In this document: one piece after another, positions 35,210 through 43,614 of the stretch
Layout of the letters: every line of letters starts with the position of its first letter
How positions within the stretch are numbered: position 1 is the stretch's first letter
Source: Anaerolineae bacterium
GTDB lineage: Bacteria; Chloroflexota; Anaerolineae; Promineifilales; Promineifilaceae
Assembly: GCA_019637635.1 (NCBI GenBank)
Contig: JAHBVI010000021.1
Coordinates: 1 to 64,000, forward strand
Direction: 5' to 3'
DNA: 64,000 nucleotides
Position numbers and translations under genes: made by a program
Notes under the pieces: generated by a model
Told to the model about the DNA's origin: nothing
What the model saw: the letters and a program-made list of their open reading frames with translations, nothing else
Databases searched by the model: none

Positions 35210-37699
35210 TTATTTCCAAAAAACCTGCGTACAGGCGCCATAGTCGTGAAAAATATACTGTTCATAGCTGGCATCGGGCGCGCCCAGGGCCAGCACGCCA
35301 TCACCGGCGCGTATATACCACCGGCCATCCGGCGAAAAGGAAAGATTGAAGGCATTTGAGGATGTAGAGATCAATGGCAGTGTTTGCAAATCGCCGGTTT
35401 GCAGATTTTGCAGTCTGTTTACTGCACCGCCAAACCTGTTACTTTCATATATCACCAGCCAACGGCCGTCTGGTGAAATATCCTGCCAACCTTCCAACCC
35501 ACTTTCGGATAACAGGTTGATGGTTTGCACCTGGGACAGATCGGGCGTGAGTGTAAGGGCAAATGAATAAGTAGTCTGATCTGGCCCTGAATGGGAGTTG
35601 GCCCGTACATATAATTGACCTGCCTGGCCCGGCACGGTAATAGGGCTGCCAATAGTTAACGATTCTGGGCGCTGCGCCTGGGGTATAACGGCCAGCAAAT
35701 CCCCAACCGTGAACAGGTGACGCGGTATGTTTTCGCCAATCACGGCCGTAACCCATTCATCCAACCGCTGATACCCATACACGCGCTCATCTACCCAAAA
35801 TGGCCCCAGACCAACCCCCACCGCCTGCCGGTTTGCGCCTGTGGCGTCGCCTAACCAGACAACAGGGGGATCAGCAGGCGTAGACGCTTCTGCCTCTTCT
35901 GAAAGGATGATAAGGGTATGACGGCCGTCTGGCGACCAGATCAACGGCCCATCTGCCGGCTGCGGCTGGCACGCCCCCTGGCGGCAGGCGGCCACGTCCA
36001 CCAGGCGAAAATCCGGCGGCGTATTCCCCACATCCCAACGAGCCAGCAGCAGGTAACGGCCGTGTGGGTCGCCGCTCCACAGGAAATAATTGCTCCTTCC
36101 CGCGCCCATTTCCAGTGTAAAAGAGGCCACACGTTGCCCATTTTCCAACAAAGAATACGTGATGGCATCCACATGTTCATCAGGAAATTCCACAAGAAAG
36201 ATCAGGTCTGGCATGGTGGGGATGGGTTGGGCAACGGCCCAAAACAGGGATCTTTCCTCATAAAATAGCGTCTGCCAGCTTTCGGTGGCAAATCTATATT
36301 CATACACCCCTACGCTGGTGTTATTACGGACGGCCGTATTACACTGCAATTGAATGCGGGCGTCTGGCAAAGGATAAGGGGGTTGGCGTACCTGAGCGTA
36401 GGTCGTTTGTTGCAGCATATATCGGAATAGCGCCTGATCCAGGGTGATGGTATCCCCGGCAAAAGGGGTGTCAACATACTGGTTGACCCAGACCGTCATG
36501 CTGCGGGCGTCGGCCAATGTGCCCTGCATCTCGGCCAACGTCACCTCAGGAGAAACGACCGACTCCAAAAATTCTACGAAGGCGTCTATTTGTTGGCGCT
36601 CCACCACCGAAAAATCGGGGCGATTAACCAGCAGCCGAGACAAACCACCGGGAACAGGCTGCGCCAACAACTGATCATACGTGGCCGGGTCCAGCGGCCA
36701 GGCTTTTAACCCTAACCGGTGCAACTGCCGGTCTAACATTGCCTCATACAACAACTGCCAGCGGCAGCATTCATAGTTCACCTGTTGGGTAATTAGAGCG
36801 GTGGCCACCACTGTCCCATAAGCGCGGAATAGGGCCTGATACCCGACCTCATCCACCGGCACTCCCAGCAGGGATGGCGTGGGCAAACTTAAAATGTGCT
36901 GGGAGTAGCCCGTATCGGCGCCGGATAAGAGGGTGGACGGCTCTTTGCTGAAGCGCACCTGCACCAACGCCCGCTGCAAACAACGGCGCGTGGCTAATTC
37001 CCGGCAAACCGCCTGCACCAGATCGTCCAGGTCTTGCGCCAGTTGTTGCACGATGGTTTCGTCCCGTTCCGGGTACAGCACGGAAATGTAGTCACCGCTG
37101 TGAAAAACCATGCCCCCCCAAAATTCCTCATCGGGCGGGGCGTAGAGCCAGCGGGTATCACCTTTGCGGTACACGGCCGTCTGCCGCAGCGTCACGGTTT
37201 CGGTCATACCCTGGGGATTGCGCAGGTAGTAGCTTTGTTCGCTTTGCACTTCGGCGGTGAAGAAGTCGGGGGAGAGGGTGATGGTGAGGGGAACGGTGGC
37301 CGTAACTGTTTGGGCGGCGTCTGCGGCCGGGGGCACGGCCGTCCAGCCCAACAGCGGTGGATTGCCAAACCAGCCCTCGGCCACCAGCGTTTTTTGCACT
37401 TCCGTCCAGGCCACATCCCGCCCTGACAACAAGGACCGGAATAAATCTTCATCCTGCCGGGCCGCCACCTGCTGCAAGAAACGGTGGGCGGCGCGCACCT
37501 CATTTTCCACATTGGCCGTGGCGGCGCTCACCTGCCGGTTTAGCTGCCAACGTGCCCCGCCCACTACTACCAGAGCCACTACCAGCAGCAGCGCCAACAA
37601 TTTCCAGGGAAAAGGGCGCGACGGCCGTGTCTCTGGCACCACAATTTCATCTTCCCAGCCAGCCTCTTCTTCGGTTTTCCACTCGAACTCGTTGGACAT
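35210..37699 (-). CDS. Large membrane-anchored propeller protein, paralogue C
   Basis: An 829-residue paralogue of A and B. It begins MSNEFEWKTEEEAGWEDE, has one span (about residues 33-50), LPTPSLLGVPVDEVGYQALFRAYGTVVATALITQQVNYECCRWQLLYEAMLDRQLHRLGLKAWP and a C-terminal propeller with ISPDGRWLVIYE and FSPDGRWYIRAGDG, ending CTQVFWK. It is the most upstream of the three and the least similar to B by eye. The order suggests two successive tandem duplications. Start ATG at 37699. An ABC-type ATPase gene lies upstream on the same strand. Confidence 0.8.
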   Translation of the reverse strand: MSNEFEWKTEEEAGWEDEIVVPETRPSRPFPWKLLALLLVVALVVVGGARWQLNRQVSAATANVENEVRAAHRFLQQVAARQDEDLFRSLLSGRDVAWTEVQKTLVAEGWFGNPPLLGWTAVPPAADAAQTVTATVPLTITLSPDFFTAEVQSEQSYYLRNPQGMTETVTLRQTAVYRKGDTRWLYAPPDEEFWGGMVFHSGDYISVLYPERDETIVQQLAQDLDDLVQAVCRELATRRCLQRALVQVRFSKEPSTLLSGADTGYSQHILSLPTPSLLGVPVDEVGYQALFRAYGTVVATALITQQVNYECCRWQLLYEAMLDRQLHRLGLKAWPLDPATYDQLLAQPVPGGLSRLLVNRPDFSVVERQQIDAFVEFLESVVSPEVTLAEMQGTLADARSMTVWVNQYVDTPFAGDTITLDQALFRYMLQQTTYAQVRQPPYPLPDARIQLQCNTAVRNNTSVGVYEYRFATESWQTLFYEERSLFWAVAQPIPTMPDLIFLVEFPDEHVDAITYSLLENGQRVASFTLEMGAGRSNYFLWSGDPHGRYLLLARWDVGNTPPDFRLVDVAACRQGACQPQPADGPLIWSPDGRHTLIILSEEAEASTPADPPVVWLGDATGANRQAVGVGLGPFWVDERVYGYQRLDEWVTAVIGENIPRHLFTVGDLLAVIPQAQRPESLTIGSPITVPGQAGQLYVRANSHSGPDQTTYSFALTLTPDLSQVQTINLLSESGLEGWQDISPDGRWLVIYESNRFGGAVNRLQNLQTGDLQTLPLISTSSNAFNLSFSPDGRWYIRAGDGVLALGAPDASYEQYIFHDYGACTQVFWK

Positions 37700-37806
37700 G
37701 CTCCCAAGTGTAAGCCATTTTGAGCAAATGTTTTCTACGACTTCCTGACGATTTAGAAAGTGTTTAGGTGTTCAGGCGTTTGGGTATCAAGTGGTACCAT
37801 CACGCA

Positions 37807-38601
37807 TCACGGATTACGGATTACGGATTGCGGATTTCGGCCCACTGCCTCCAACCCATGCGCTTCTAACAACGCCGCGTCTTGCAGCAGCACGGCCGTT
37901 GGCCCATCGGCTACGATCTGCCCTTCATCCATAATGACCATGCGCGGGAATAGCTCCTGTACCAGCAGCATGTCGTGGGTGGAAACCAGCATTGTCAGCG
38001 GCAGGTCGCGCAGCAGGTTAATGAGCTGCCGCCGCCCACGCGGGTCTAAACCGGCGGACGGCTCATCCAGCACCAAAATTTCCGGGTTCATCGCCAACAC
38101 GGTGGCAATCGCCACCCGCTTTTTCTGACCAATGCTCAGATGATGAGATAAACGCCCGCTGTGTTCGGCCATACCCACGGCCGTCAGCGCCGCTGCCACC
38201 CGCTGCCGCACTTCCGCCTCCGGGTACCCCATATGCAGCTGCCCAAAGGCCACATCCTCAAACACCGTTGGCGAAAAAAGCTGGTCGTCCGGGTTTTGAA
38301 AGACCATACCCACTTTGGCGCGGATGACGGGAAAATTGGCTTTCACCACCGGCAGCCCGGCCACGGCAATCTCCCCGGCGCCATGCAGCAGGCCGTTTAG
38401 ATGCAGCATGAGTGTACTTTTTCCCGCCCCATTTGGCCCTACCAGGGCCACCTTTTCGCCGGCGGCAATATGGAGCGAGACGTTCTGCAACGCCCGCTGC
38501 CCATCCGGGTAGGAAAATTGCAAACCACTCACCTGCAACGTAGGACGGCCGTTGGCAACAGGGGCGGCATTATCTGGTTTTGATCGGAATGTGTTGACCA
38601 T
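37807..38601 (-). CDS. Energy-coupling-factor-type ABC ATPase (CbiO/EcfA-like)
   Basis: A 264-residue ATPase of the cobalt/ECF transporter type: VSGLQFSYPDGQRALQNVSLHI, Walker A GPNGAGKSTLMLHLNGLL (about residues 55-72), VGMVFQNPDDQLFSPTVFEDVAFG, the signature LSIGQKKRVAIATVLAMNPEILVLDEPSAGLDPRG, and STHDM. PDDQLF is typical of CbiO and EcfA. No transmembrane partner (CbiQ, EcfT, S subunit) is in the window. The C-terminus ends NPQSVIRNP, which is translated from a GGATTACGGATTAC repeat; the true end may be about ten residues earlier. Confidence 0.9.
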   Translation of the reverse strand: MVNTFRSKPDNAAPVANGRPTLQVSGLQFSYPDGQRALQNVSLHIAAGEKVALVGPNGAGKSTLMLHLNGLLHGAGEIAVAGLPVVKANFPVIRAKVGMVFQNPDDQLFSPTVFEDVAFGQLHMGYPEAEVRQRVAAALTAVGMAEHSGRLSHHLSIGQKKRVAIATVLAMNPEILVLDEPSAGLDPRGRRQLINLLRDLPLTMLVSTHDMLLVQELFPRMVIMDEGQIVADGPTAVLLQDAALLEAHGLEAVGRNPQSVIRNP

Positions 38602-38892
38602 AGACTCAAATAACTACCGTGTTCGTACGCTTTCGTCAACCTTTTTACCAGATTGGCAGCAATTCTCAATTTGGGCTGTTTGCCACCACCGCCACCGATT
38701 GAAATCGGTGGCTGAGATACACAAACGCGCTAAAGCGCGTTCTTGTTGCCTCTGGGCACGTGTTTTAGCACGTTTTTTGTATCAGCCTATGAATTCATTC
38801 ATAGGCGGTAAAAGCCAAAATGAGAATTACTGCCAAATTGAGAACCATCCTCCCATCTTGCCGCCCCCCTACGCTTACGCTAAACTTGCACC
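38602..38892. repeat. String of perfect palindromes upstream of dnaX
   Basis: This 290-bp gap between divergent genes carries four hairpins in a row: GCCACCGATT-GA-AATCGGTGGC (38691-38712), AACGCGCT-AA-AGCGCGTT (38724-38741), ACGTG-TTTTAG-CACGT with T-run (38758-38778) and GCCTATGAAT-TC-ATTCATAGGC (38785-38806). Three have two-base centres, as at 9279. A dnaX promoter was not identified among them. Confidence 0.8.
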
Positions 38893-40500
38893 ATGTCCCA
38901 GGCACTCTACCGCAAATGGCGGCCACAAACCTTCGCCGATGTCATCGGCCAGGAACACATCACCCACACCCTGCAAAACAGTGTAGCGGCGGATCGGGTG
39001 GGGCACGCCTACCTTTTTTGCGGGCCACGCGGCACCGGCAAAACCACCTCGGCGCGGCTGCTGGCCAAGGCCGTTAACTGCCTGCACGACGACCCGGCGC
39101 AACGGCCGTGTGGTCACTGCCGCATCTGCCAATCGGTAGCCGACGGCCGTTTCCTCGACTTGATCGAAATTGACGCCGCCTCCAACACCGGCGTGGACGA
39201 CATGCGGGATTTGCGGGACCGGATCAATTTTGCGCCCAGCGACGGCCGTTTCAAGGTGTACATCATTGACGAAGTGCATATGCTTTCCACGGCCGCCTTC
39301 AACGCCCTGCTGAAAACGCTGGAAGAGCCGCCGCCACACGTTAAATTTGTACTGGCGACCACCGAAGAACACAAAGTGCCCATCACCATTAAATCCCGCT
39401 GCCAGCAGTTCAACTTCCGCCTGCTCACCGAAGCGGAAATCACCGCCCGGCTGCAATGGCTGGCCGAACGGGAAGATTTCACCATTGAGCCAGAGGCGCT
39501 GACCATGATTGCCCGCCAGGGCGCGGGCAGTCTGCGCGATGCCGAAAGCCTGCTGGATCAACTGGTGGTCTCGCCCGGCGACGTGATTACGGCCGAACGC
39601 ACCCAAAGCGTATTAGGCGTGGCTTCCAACACGGCCGTGATGGAACTGGTAAACGCCTGGCTCAACCGTGACGGCGCAGGCGGGCTGGGCCTCATCCACC
39701 AGGCCTTAGGGGTGGGCACCGATGCCCGCCAGTTTTGCCGCCAGATGGTGGCTTACCTGCGCCAGCTTTTGTTGCTACAGGCAGCCGGCGCTGACATTCT
39801 GCTGGAGACCACACCGGAGGAAAAAGCAGCCATGCTGGCCCAGGCCCAGCGCGCCCCACGCCAGGGCCTCATCGAAGCCGTTAAGAAGTTCAACGATGCC
39901 GCCCTGGCACCCGCTTCAAGCTGGCAGCCGCAGTTGCCGTTGGAACTGGCCTTCATTGAAATGCTGCCCGGCGAACCGGCCCCGGCGGTCGCCATCGTCC
40001 CGCCACAAGCTGCGCCGGTCATCACACCTGCCACGTTAACATCCGCCGCGCCGGCGCCCGCTGCCCAAAACACGCCCGCCGCGCCTCCACCCCAGCCTGC
40101 ACCCGTTGTGCCGCCCCCCACACAGGAAAGTAAGGCAAAACCGGATGGGGCAGGTACGGCCGTGCCCGTCCTCACCTTAGCCGTCATCCAAAGCCACTGG
40201 CGGGAGATGGTGAACCGCGCCGGGGCCGAAAACAAGAATATGCCTGCCCTGTTGAACATGGGCAAACCGCTGGCTGTGGAGGGGAGTACGGCCGTGATCG
40301 GCTTTGATTATCCCATCTTCAAAATGAAATTCGACGATACACGCGGCGCGGCGCAACTACTGGGGGCCATTCTCAGCGATCTCACCGGGCACCCCTGCAC
40401 CATCCGCGCCGTCAACACCAGCGAGTACACCGTCACCGTAGACAAAAAGGATTTTGAAGCCCTGGCCCATGAATTGGGCGGGGTTGTGAGTGAGGAATGA
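38893..40500 (+). CDS. dnaX: DNA polymerase III subunit gamma/tau
   Basis: DnaX is the clamp-loader ATPase of the replisome. The 535-residue protein has Walker A FCGPRGTGKTTSARLLAKAVNC (about residues 42-63), the four-cysteine zinc module (C-x8..., RPCGHCRICQ), Walker B VYIIDEVHMLS, sensor 1 LATTEEHKVP, sensor 2 GAGSLRDAESLLDQL, then the collar domain and a Pro/Ala-rich linker (about 373-420, PAPAAQNTPAAPPPQP) to a tau-like C-terminal domain. Length is that of the shorter DnaX proteins. The ATG is preceded by only a weak ribosome site. It heads a classical dnaX-ybaB-recR order. Confidence 0.97.
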   Translation: MSQALYRKWRPQTFADVIGQEHITHTLQNSVAADRVGHAYLFCGPRGTGKTTSARLLAKAVNCLHDDPAQRPCGHCRICQSVADGRFLDLIEIDAASNTGVDDMRDLRDRINFAPSDGRFKVYIIDEVHMLSTAAFNALLKTLEEPPPHVKFVLATTEEHKVPITIKSRCQQFNFRLLTEAEITARLQWLAEREDFTIEPEALTMIARQGAGSLRDAESLLDQLVVSPGDVITAERTQSVLGVASNTAVMELVNAWLNRDGAGGLGLIHQALGVGTDARQFCRQMVAYLRQLLLLQAAGADILLETTPEEKAAMLAQAQRAPRQGLIEAVKKFNDAALAPASSWQPQLPLELAFIEMLPGEPAPAVAIVPPQAAPVITPATLTSAAPAPAAQNTPAAPPPQPAPVVPPPTQESKAKPDGAGTAVPVLTLAVIQSHWREMVNRAGAENKNMPALLNMGKPLAVEGSTAVIGFDYPIFKMKFDDTRGAAQLLGAILSDLTGHPCTIRAVNTSEYTVTVDKKDFEALAHELGGVVSEE

Positions 40501-40622
40501 GCCGTGAGCCGTGAACCGTAACCCGTTATCCGTAAGCCGTAAGACGTGAACCGAAGACGGAATACGGATTACCGATTACGGATTACCGATTACGGATTAC
40601 GGATTACGAATAACGGGCAACG
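40500..40622. repeat. GGATTACGGATTACC / GTGAACCGTAAGCC word repeats
   Basis: The gap between dnaX and ybaB is made of variants of GTGAACCGTAA and CGGATTACCGATTAC. Forward and reverse forms coexist, so transcripts can fold. The dnaX stop codon touches the first unit. Confidence 0.85.
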
Positions 40623-40637
40623 CCAAGAGGAGAAACC

Positions 40638-41036
40638 ATGTCTAAACGATCATTTAGCCGCCGTAGCTCAACTGCCAAGAAAGGCGGTGGCAAACCAAAA
40701 ACCAATAACCCCAATGCCATGATGGCCCAGGTACAGCAGATGCAGGCGGAAATGGCCGCCGCCCAGGCCAGCCTGGAAAACGAATTCCTTACCGTCACGG
40801 CCGGCGGCGGCGCGATCAGCATCGTCATTTCCGGCCACCAACGGGTACAGTCCATCCAGATTGAACCCGACTTGTTGCAGCCTTCGGAAGTGGAGATGCT
40901 GCAAGACATGCTCACGGCGGCCGTCAACGCGGCCATCGAGCAGTCACAGGCCATGTCTGCCCAGAAAATGGAAGGCATCACCGGCGGATTAGGTGGTGGG
41001 TTGGAAGATATGTTGGGTGGATTGGGATTGGGGTAA
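40638..41036 (+). CDS. ybaB: YbaB/EbfC nucleoid-associated protein
   Basis: YbaB binds DNA as a dimer and is encoded between dnaX and recR in many bacteria, as here. The 132-residue protein has a basic, Ser/Lys/Gly-rich N-terminal tail of about 26 residues (MSKRSFSRRSSTAKKGGGKP) not found in the short form, then the YbaB core: MMAQVQQMQAEMAAAQASLENEFLTVTAGGGAISIVISGHQRVQSIQIEPDLLQPSEVEMLQDMLTAAVNAAIEQSQ. It ends in a glycine-rich tail GGLGGGLEDMLGGLGLG. AGAGGAGA precedes the ATG. Genetic context makes the assignment secure. Confidence 0.94.
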   Translation: MSKRSFSRRSSTAKKGGGKPKTNNPNAMMAQVQQMQAEMAAAQASLENEFLTVTAGGGAISIVISGHQRVQSIQIEPDLLQPSEVEMLQDMLTAAVNAAIEQSQAMSAQKMEGITGGLGGGLEDMLGGLGLG

Positions 41037-41116
41037 TCGGTAATCAGTAATCGGTAATCAGTAACCGGCAATCGGTTTTTGACCGATTGCCGTTCACCGA
41101 TCACCGATTACCGGAG
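41036..41116. repeat. TAATCGGTAATCAG inverted word repeat
   Basis: GGTAATCGGTAATCAGTAATCGGTAATC is followed, after GGTTTTTGACC, by the complementary GATTGCC...CACCGATTACCGG. It separates ybaB from recR and ends just before the recR ribosome site. Confidence 0.85.
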
Positions 41117-41122
41117 AAAACA

Positions 41123-41725
41123 GTGGCAAACGCACTTCCCAAACCGGTACAACGCTTGATCAACGAATTTGCCCGGCTGCCGGGCATTGGCCCCAAGTCG
41201 GCGGCGCGGCTGACGTTTTACCTGCTGCGGGTGGGCGATGAGCAGGCGTTGGAACTGGCCGACGCTCTGCGCGACCTGGTGGAGCGCACCCGCTTCTGCT
41301 CCGTCTGCTACAACATCACCGAAGCCGACCCCTGCGAATTGTGCAGCGACCCAAACCGGGATGACAGCCTGCTGTGTGTGGTGGAAGAGCCGCTAGATGT
41401 CTTGGCCATTGAGCGGTCGCGGGCGTTTCACGGCCGTTACCACGTCCTGCATGGCGCCATCTCCCCGGTAGAAGGGGTTGGCCCCGAAGATTTGCGCATC
41501 GAGGAGTTGCTGACGCGGGTGACGCAAAACGCCTTCCAGGAAATCATCCTGGCCACCAACCCCACCCTGGAAGGCGAATCCACCGCCCTCTATTTGCAGC
41601 GGCGGCTGGGCGAGACCGTACCCAAACTGACCCGGCTGGCGCGTGGTCTGCCCGTCGGCGGCGACCTGGAATACACCGACGAAATCACCCTGGGCCGCGC
41701 CCTGGAAGGGCGGCAGGAATTGTAG
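41123..41725 (+). CDS. recR: Recombination mediator RecR
   Basis: RecR works with RecF and RecO to load RecA on gapped DNA. The 200-residue protein has the helix-hairpin-helix [20 protein letters not shown] (about residues 13-32), a four-cysteine zinc finger [18 protein letters not shown] (about 57-74) and the Toprim domain starting [15 protein letters not shown], with the C-terminal [26 protein letters not shown] signature. GTG at 41123 is chosen as start because GGAG precedes it at the right distance; the ATG frame at 41087 lies inside the repeat. It closes the dnaX-ybaB-recR group. Confidence 0.95.
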   Translation: MANALPKPVQRLINEFARLPGIGPKSAARLTFYLLRVGDEQALELADALRDLVERTRFCSVCYNITEADPCELCSDPNRDDSLLCVVEEPLDVLAIERSRAFHGRYHVLHGAISPVEGVGPEDLRIEELLTRVTQNAFQEIILATNPTLEGESTALYLQRRLGETVPKLTRLARGLPVGGDLEYTDEITLGRALEGRQEL

Positions 41726-41761
41726 CCGGCTGTGGGGATGGTTTGGAACCACCCAACCAGT

Positions 41762-41790
41762 TTGCGCCACAAAAATCGTTGTGCTAATAT
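41762..41790 (+). promoter_or_regulatory. Promoter of tRNA-Gln
   Basis: TTGCGC (41762-41767), 17 bases, TAATAT (41785-41790), ending 12 bases before the tRNA. Same -35 word and spacing as at 7724. Confidence 0.65.
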
Positions 41791-41802
41791 CCGCTCTGTC
41801 AT

Positions 41803-41874
41803 TGCGGCGTCGCCAAGCGGTAAGGCAGCGGACTTTGAATCCGCCATTCGTAGGTTCGAATCCTACCGCCGCAG
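41803..41874 (+). tRNA. trnQ: tRNA-Gln (anticodon TTG)
   Basis: A complete cloverleaf of 72 bases: acceptor arms TGCGGCG and CGCCGCA, anticodon stem GCGGA/TCCGC with loop CTTTGAA (anticodon TTG at 41835-41837, reading CAA), T arm with GGTTCGAATCC and discriminator G at 41874. CCA is not encoded. It has its own promoter and is followed by a terminator. Confidence 0.95.
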
Positions 41875-41884
41875 CACTGGTTTG

Positions 41885-41916
41885 AGGACTGAGGGCTTTA
41901 CTCAGTCCTTTTTTTA
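41885..41916 (+). terminator. Intrinsic terminator after tRNA-Gln
   Basis: AGGACTGAG and CTCAGTCCT form a 9-bp stem with loop GGCTTTA, followed by seven T residues. It separates the tRNA from glmU. Confidence 0.88.
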
Positions 41917-41943
41917 TCTCACCTTTTCGATTACGGAGTTGAC

Positions 41944-42969
41944 ATGACCCTGGCTATCGTTCTGCTTGCCGCCGGGCAGGGGACGCGAATGAATTCTAAA
42001 TATCAGAAGATTTTGCACCAGGTGGGCGGTAAGCCGATGGTGCAGCATATCTTCGAGGCCGCAGCGCAGGTGGCCGATCTGCCGCCGGTGCTGGTAGTTG
42101 GCCCTGGGGGGAAGGGCGTGCAGGCGCTGCTGGGCGACCGGGCAGTATATGTGGTGCAGACAGAGCAATTGGGCACAGGTCATGCCACGTTGATGGCCGA
42201 AGCTGTCTTGAAAGGTAAAGCCAATCAGGTGATTGTCACTTACGGCGATATGCCGCTGCTGCGGGTGGAGACGCTGCGACGGCTGGCAACCATGCAAGCC
42301 GAAACCAACGCCGCCATCACCATGCTGACGATGATGGGCGATCCGGGTAGTGCTTACGGCCGTATTGTGCGCGATGAGGATGGGGCGGTGCGGGAAATTG
42401 TGGAGGTGGCCGAAGCCCAAAAACGCCCCAACCGGGAGGCGCTGCGGCAATCCCGCGAGCAAAATGTGGGCGTGTATTGTTTTGACGCCAATTTTCTGTG
42501 GCCCAATATCCACGCTCTCCCCTTGCGGCAGGCGCGTAATGGGGGCGAGTATTATTTGACCGATTTGATAGACACGGCCGTGCGCCAAAACCTGCGCGTG
42601 GAAGCCGTCATCACCGATGACCCGGACGAAGGACTGGGAGCAGGCACACGGGCAGAACTGGTGGCCGTGGAAAAGGCATTCCGCTGCCGCGCCAACAATT
42701 ACTGGCTGGCGCATGGTGTGACGCTGATTGACCCGGACAGCATCTATATTGACACCGACGTGGAAATTGGGCAGGATACCGTCATCTGGCCGAATAGCTA
42801 TTTGCAGGGGCGCACGGCCGTTGGCGCAGACTGTATCATTGGCCCCAACACCATCTTACGGGACGCGCAGGTAGGCGACGGCTGCCGGGTGGAGATGGCC
42901 ATGGTGGTAGATGCAGCGGTGGCGGCGGGTACGGCCGTGGCGTCGTTTTCGGTAATCGGCAATCCGTGA
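41944..42969 (+). CDS. glmU: UDP-N-acetylglucosamine pyrophosphorylase, GlmU N-terminal type, shortened
   Basis: The N-terminal 230 residues are the GlmU uridyltransferase: LAIVLLAAGQGTRMNSKYQKILHQVGGKPM (nucleotide loop, Arg and the pocket Lys), YGDMPLL, AYGRIVRDEDGAVREIVE and EQNVGVYCF. The left-handed helix follows (IYIDTDVEIGQDTVIWPNSYLQG, VGADCIIGPNTILRDAQVGDGCRV), but the protein stops at 341 residues instead of about 455. The acetyltransferase active site is therefore missing. Its last codons (VIGNP) come from a GTAATCGGCAATCC repeat. It should make UDP-GlcNAc from pre-formed GlcNAc-1-P. It is downstream of tRNA-Gln and a terminator. Confidence 0.88.
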   Translation: MTLAIVLLAAGQGTRMNSKYQKILHQVGGKPMVQHIFEAAAQVADLPPVLVVGPGGKGVQALLGDRAVYVVQTEQLGTGHATLMAEAVLKGKANQVIVTYGDMPLLRVETLRRLATMQAETNAAITMLTMMGDPGSAYGRIVRDEDGAVREIVEVAEAQKRPNREALRQSREQNVGVYCFDANFLWPNIHALPLRQARNGGEYYLTDLIDTAVRQNLRVEAVITDDPDEGLGAGTRAELVAVEKAFRCRANNYWLAHGVTLIDPDSIYIDTDVEIGQDTVIWPNSYLQGRTAVGADCIIGPNTILRDAQVGDGCRVEMAMVVDAAVAAGTAVASFSVIGNP

Positions 42970-43010
42970 ACCGTAATCGGTAATCCGTGAGCCGTAGTCT
43001 GACCGGGAGG
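42950..43010. repeat. GTAATCGGTAATCCGTGA word repeat at the glmU end
   Basis: GGTAATCGGCAATCCGTGAACCGTAATCGGTAATCCGTGAGCCG covers the glmU stop codon and the gap to cdd. Word family as at 40500 and 43413. Confidence 0.8.
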
Positions 43011-43017
43011 CAATACG

Positions 43018-43416
43018 ATGATCAGCGACAGGCAACGAGAGAGATTGATTCAGGCGGCGGTGGCGGTGCGGGAACAGGCATATGCGCCGTATTCAAAGTA
43101 TCCGGTGGGGGCGGCGCTGCTGACGCCAGACGGCCGTATCTTCACCGGCGTGAACGTGGAAAATGCCTCTTATGGGCTGACCATTTGTGCGGAGCGCACG
43201 GCCGTGTTTAAGGCCGTTTCCGAAGGCTGCCGCGAATTTGTGGCGGTAGCCGTGGCGACGGAAAACGCCGGTTCACCCTGCGGCGCCTGCCGCCAGGTGT
43301 TGGCCGAATTTGCCGGCGATGTGCCGGTGTGGCTGGTGAATGACAAGGGACACGGCCGTGAAACCACCCTATTTACTTTGCTACCAGACCACTTTGGGCC
43401 GGAGCATTTGCCGTGA
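43018..43416 (+). CDS. cdd: Cytidine deaminase
   Basis: Cdd deaminates cytidine and deoxycytidine to the uridine forms (pyrimidine salvage). The 132-residue protein has the substrate loop FTGVNVENASYGLTICAERTAVFKAVSEG, with the zinc cysteine and the catalytic Glu in CAE, and the second zinc site SPCGACRQVLAEF. Length is normal for the tetrameric short form. GGAGG precedes the ATG. It follows glmU by about 50 bp, separated by a word repeat, and is followed by another repeat. Its cotranscription with glmU is plausible. Confidence 0.95.
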   Translation: MISDRQRERLIQAAVAVREQAYAPYSKYPVGAALLTPDGRIFTGVNVENASYGLTICAERTAVFKAVSEGCREFVAVAVATENAGSPCGACRQVLAEFAGDVPVWLVNDKGHGRETTLFTLLPDHFGPEHLP

Positions 43417-43455
43417 TCCGTAATCCGTGATCCGTAATCCGTGATCCGTTTACGA
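43413..43455. repeat. GTGATCCGTAATCC word repeat behind cdd
   Basis: Four units of GTGATCCGTAATCC-like words directly at the cdd stop codon. Confidence 0.8.
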
Positions 43456-43614
43456 AAGATGACACTTTGCCCGCCAACAGATGACAACTGATACATGACA
43501 GCACGGCCGTGCCTGTCTACCCTATTGGCGGATGTCTCCTTTCACTGCATCCGCTTTCCTCCCCAAAAGAGCATCCTGCTTATCAAACCCCTATTACCCC
43601 AAGGAGAAAAGATC

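Noticed and set aside
30112..37699. Gluzincin peptidase activity in the three propeller paralogues
   Set aside because: The layout recalls peptidase-MA-like proteins, but no HExxH motif is present in any copy.
40500..41116. CRISPR array suspected from regular word repeats around ybaB
   Set aside because: Units are 7-15 bases, vary and run into each other without unique spacers; no cas genes are present.
41087..41122. Longer recR start at the upstream ATG
   Set aside because: The extra residues ([10 protein letters not shown]) are translated repeat words; GTG 41123 has the better ribosome site.
41803..41916. tRNA-Gln as integration site for a mobile element
   Set aside because: No integrase and no repeat of the tRNA 3' end was seen in the following genes, which are housekeeping.
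43495..43614. N-terminal extension of asnA by 40 residues
   Set aside because: Not part of the AsnA family and without a ribosome site; AAGGAG precedes the internal ATG.
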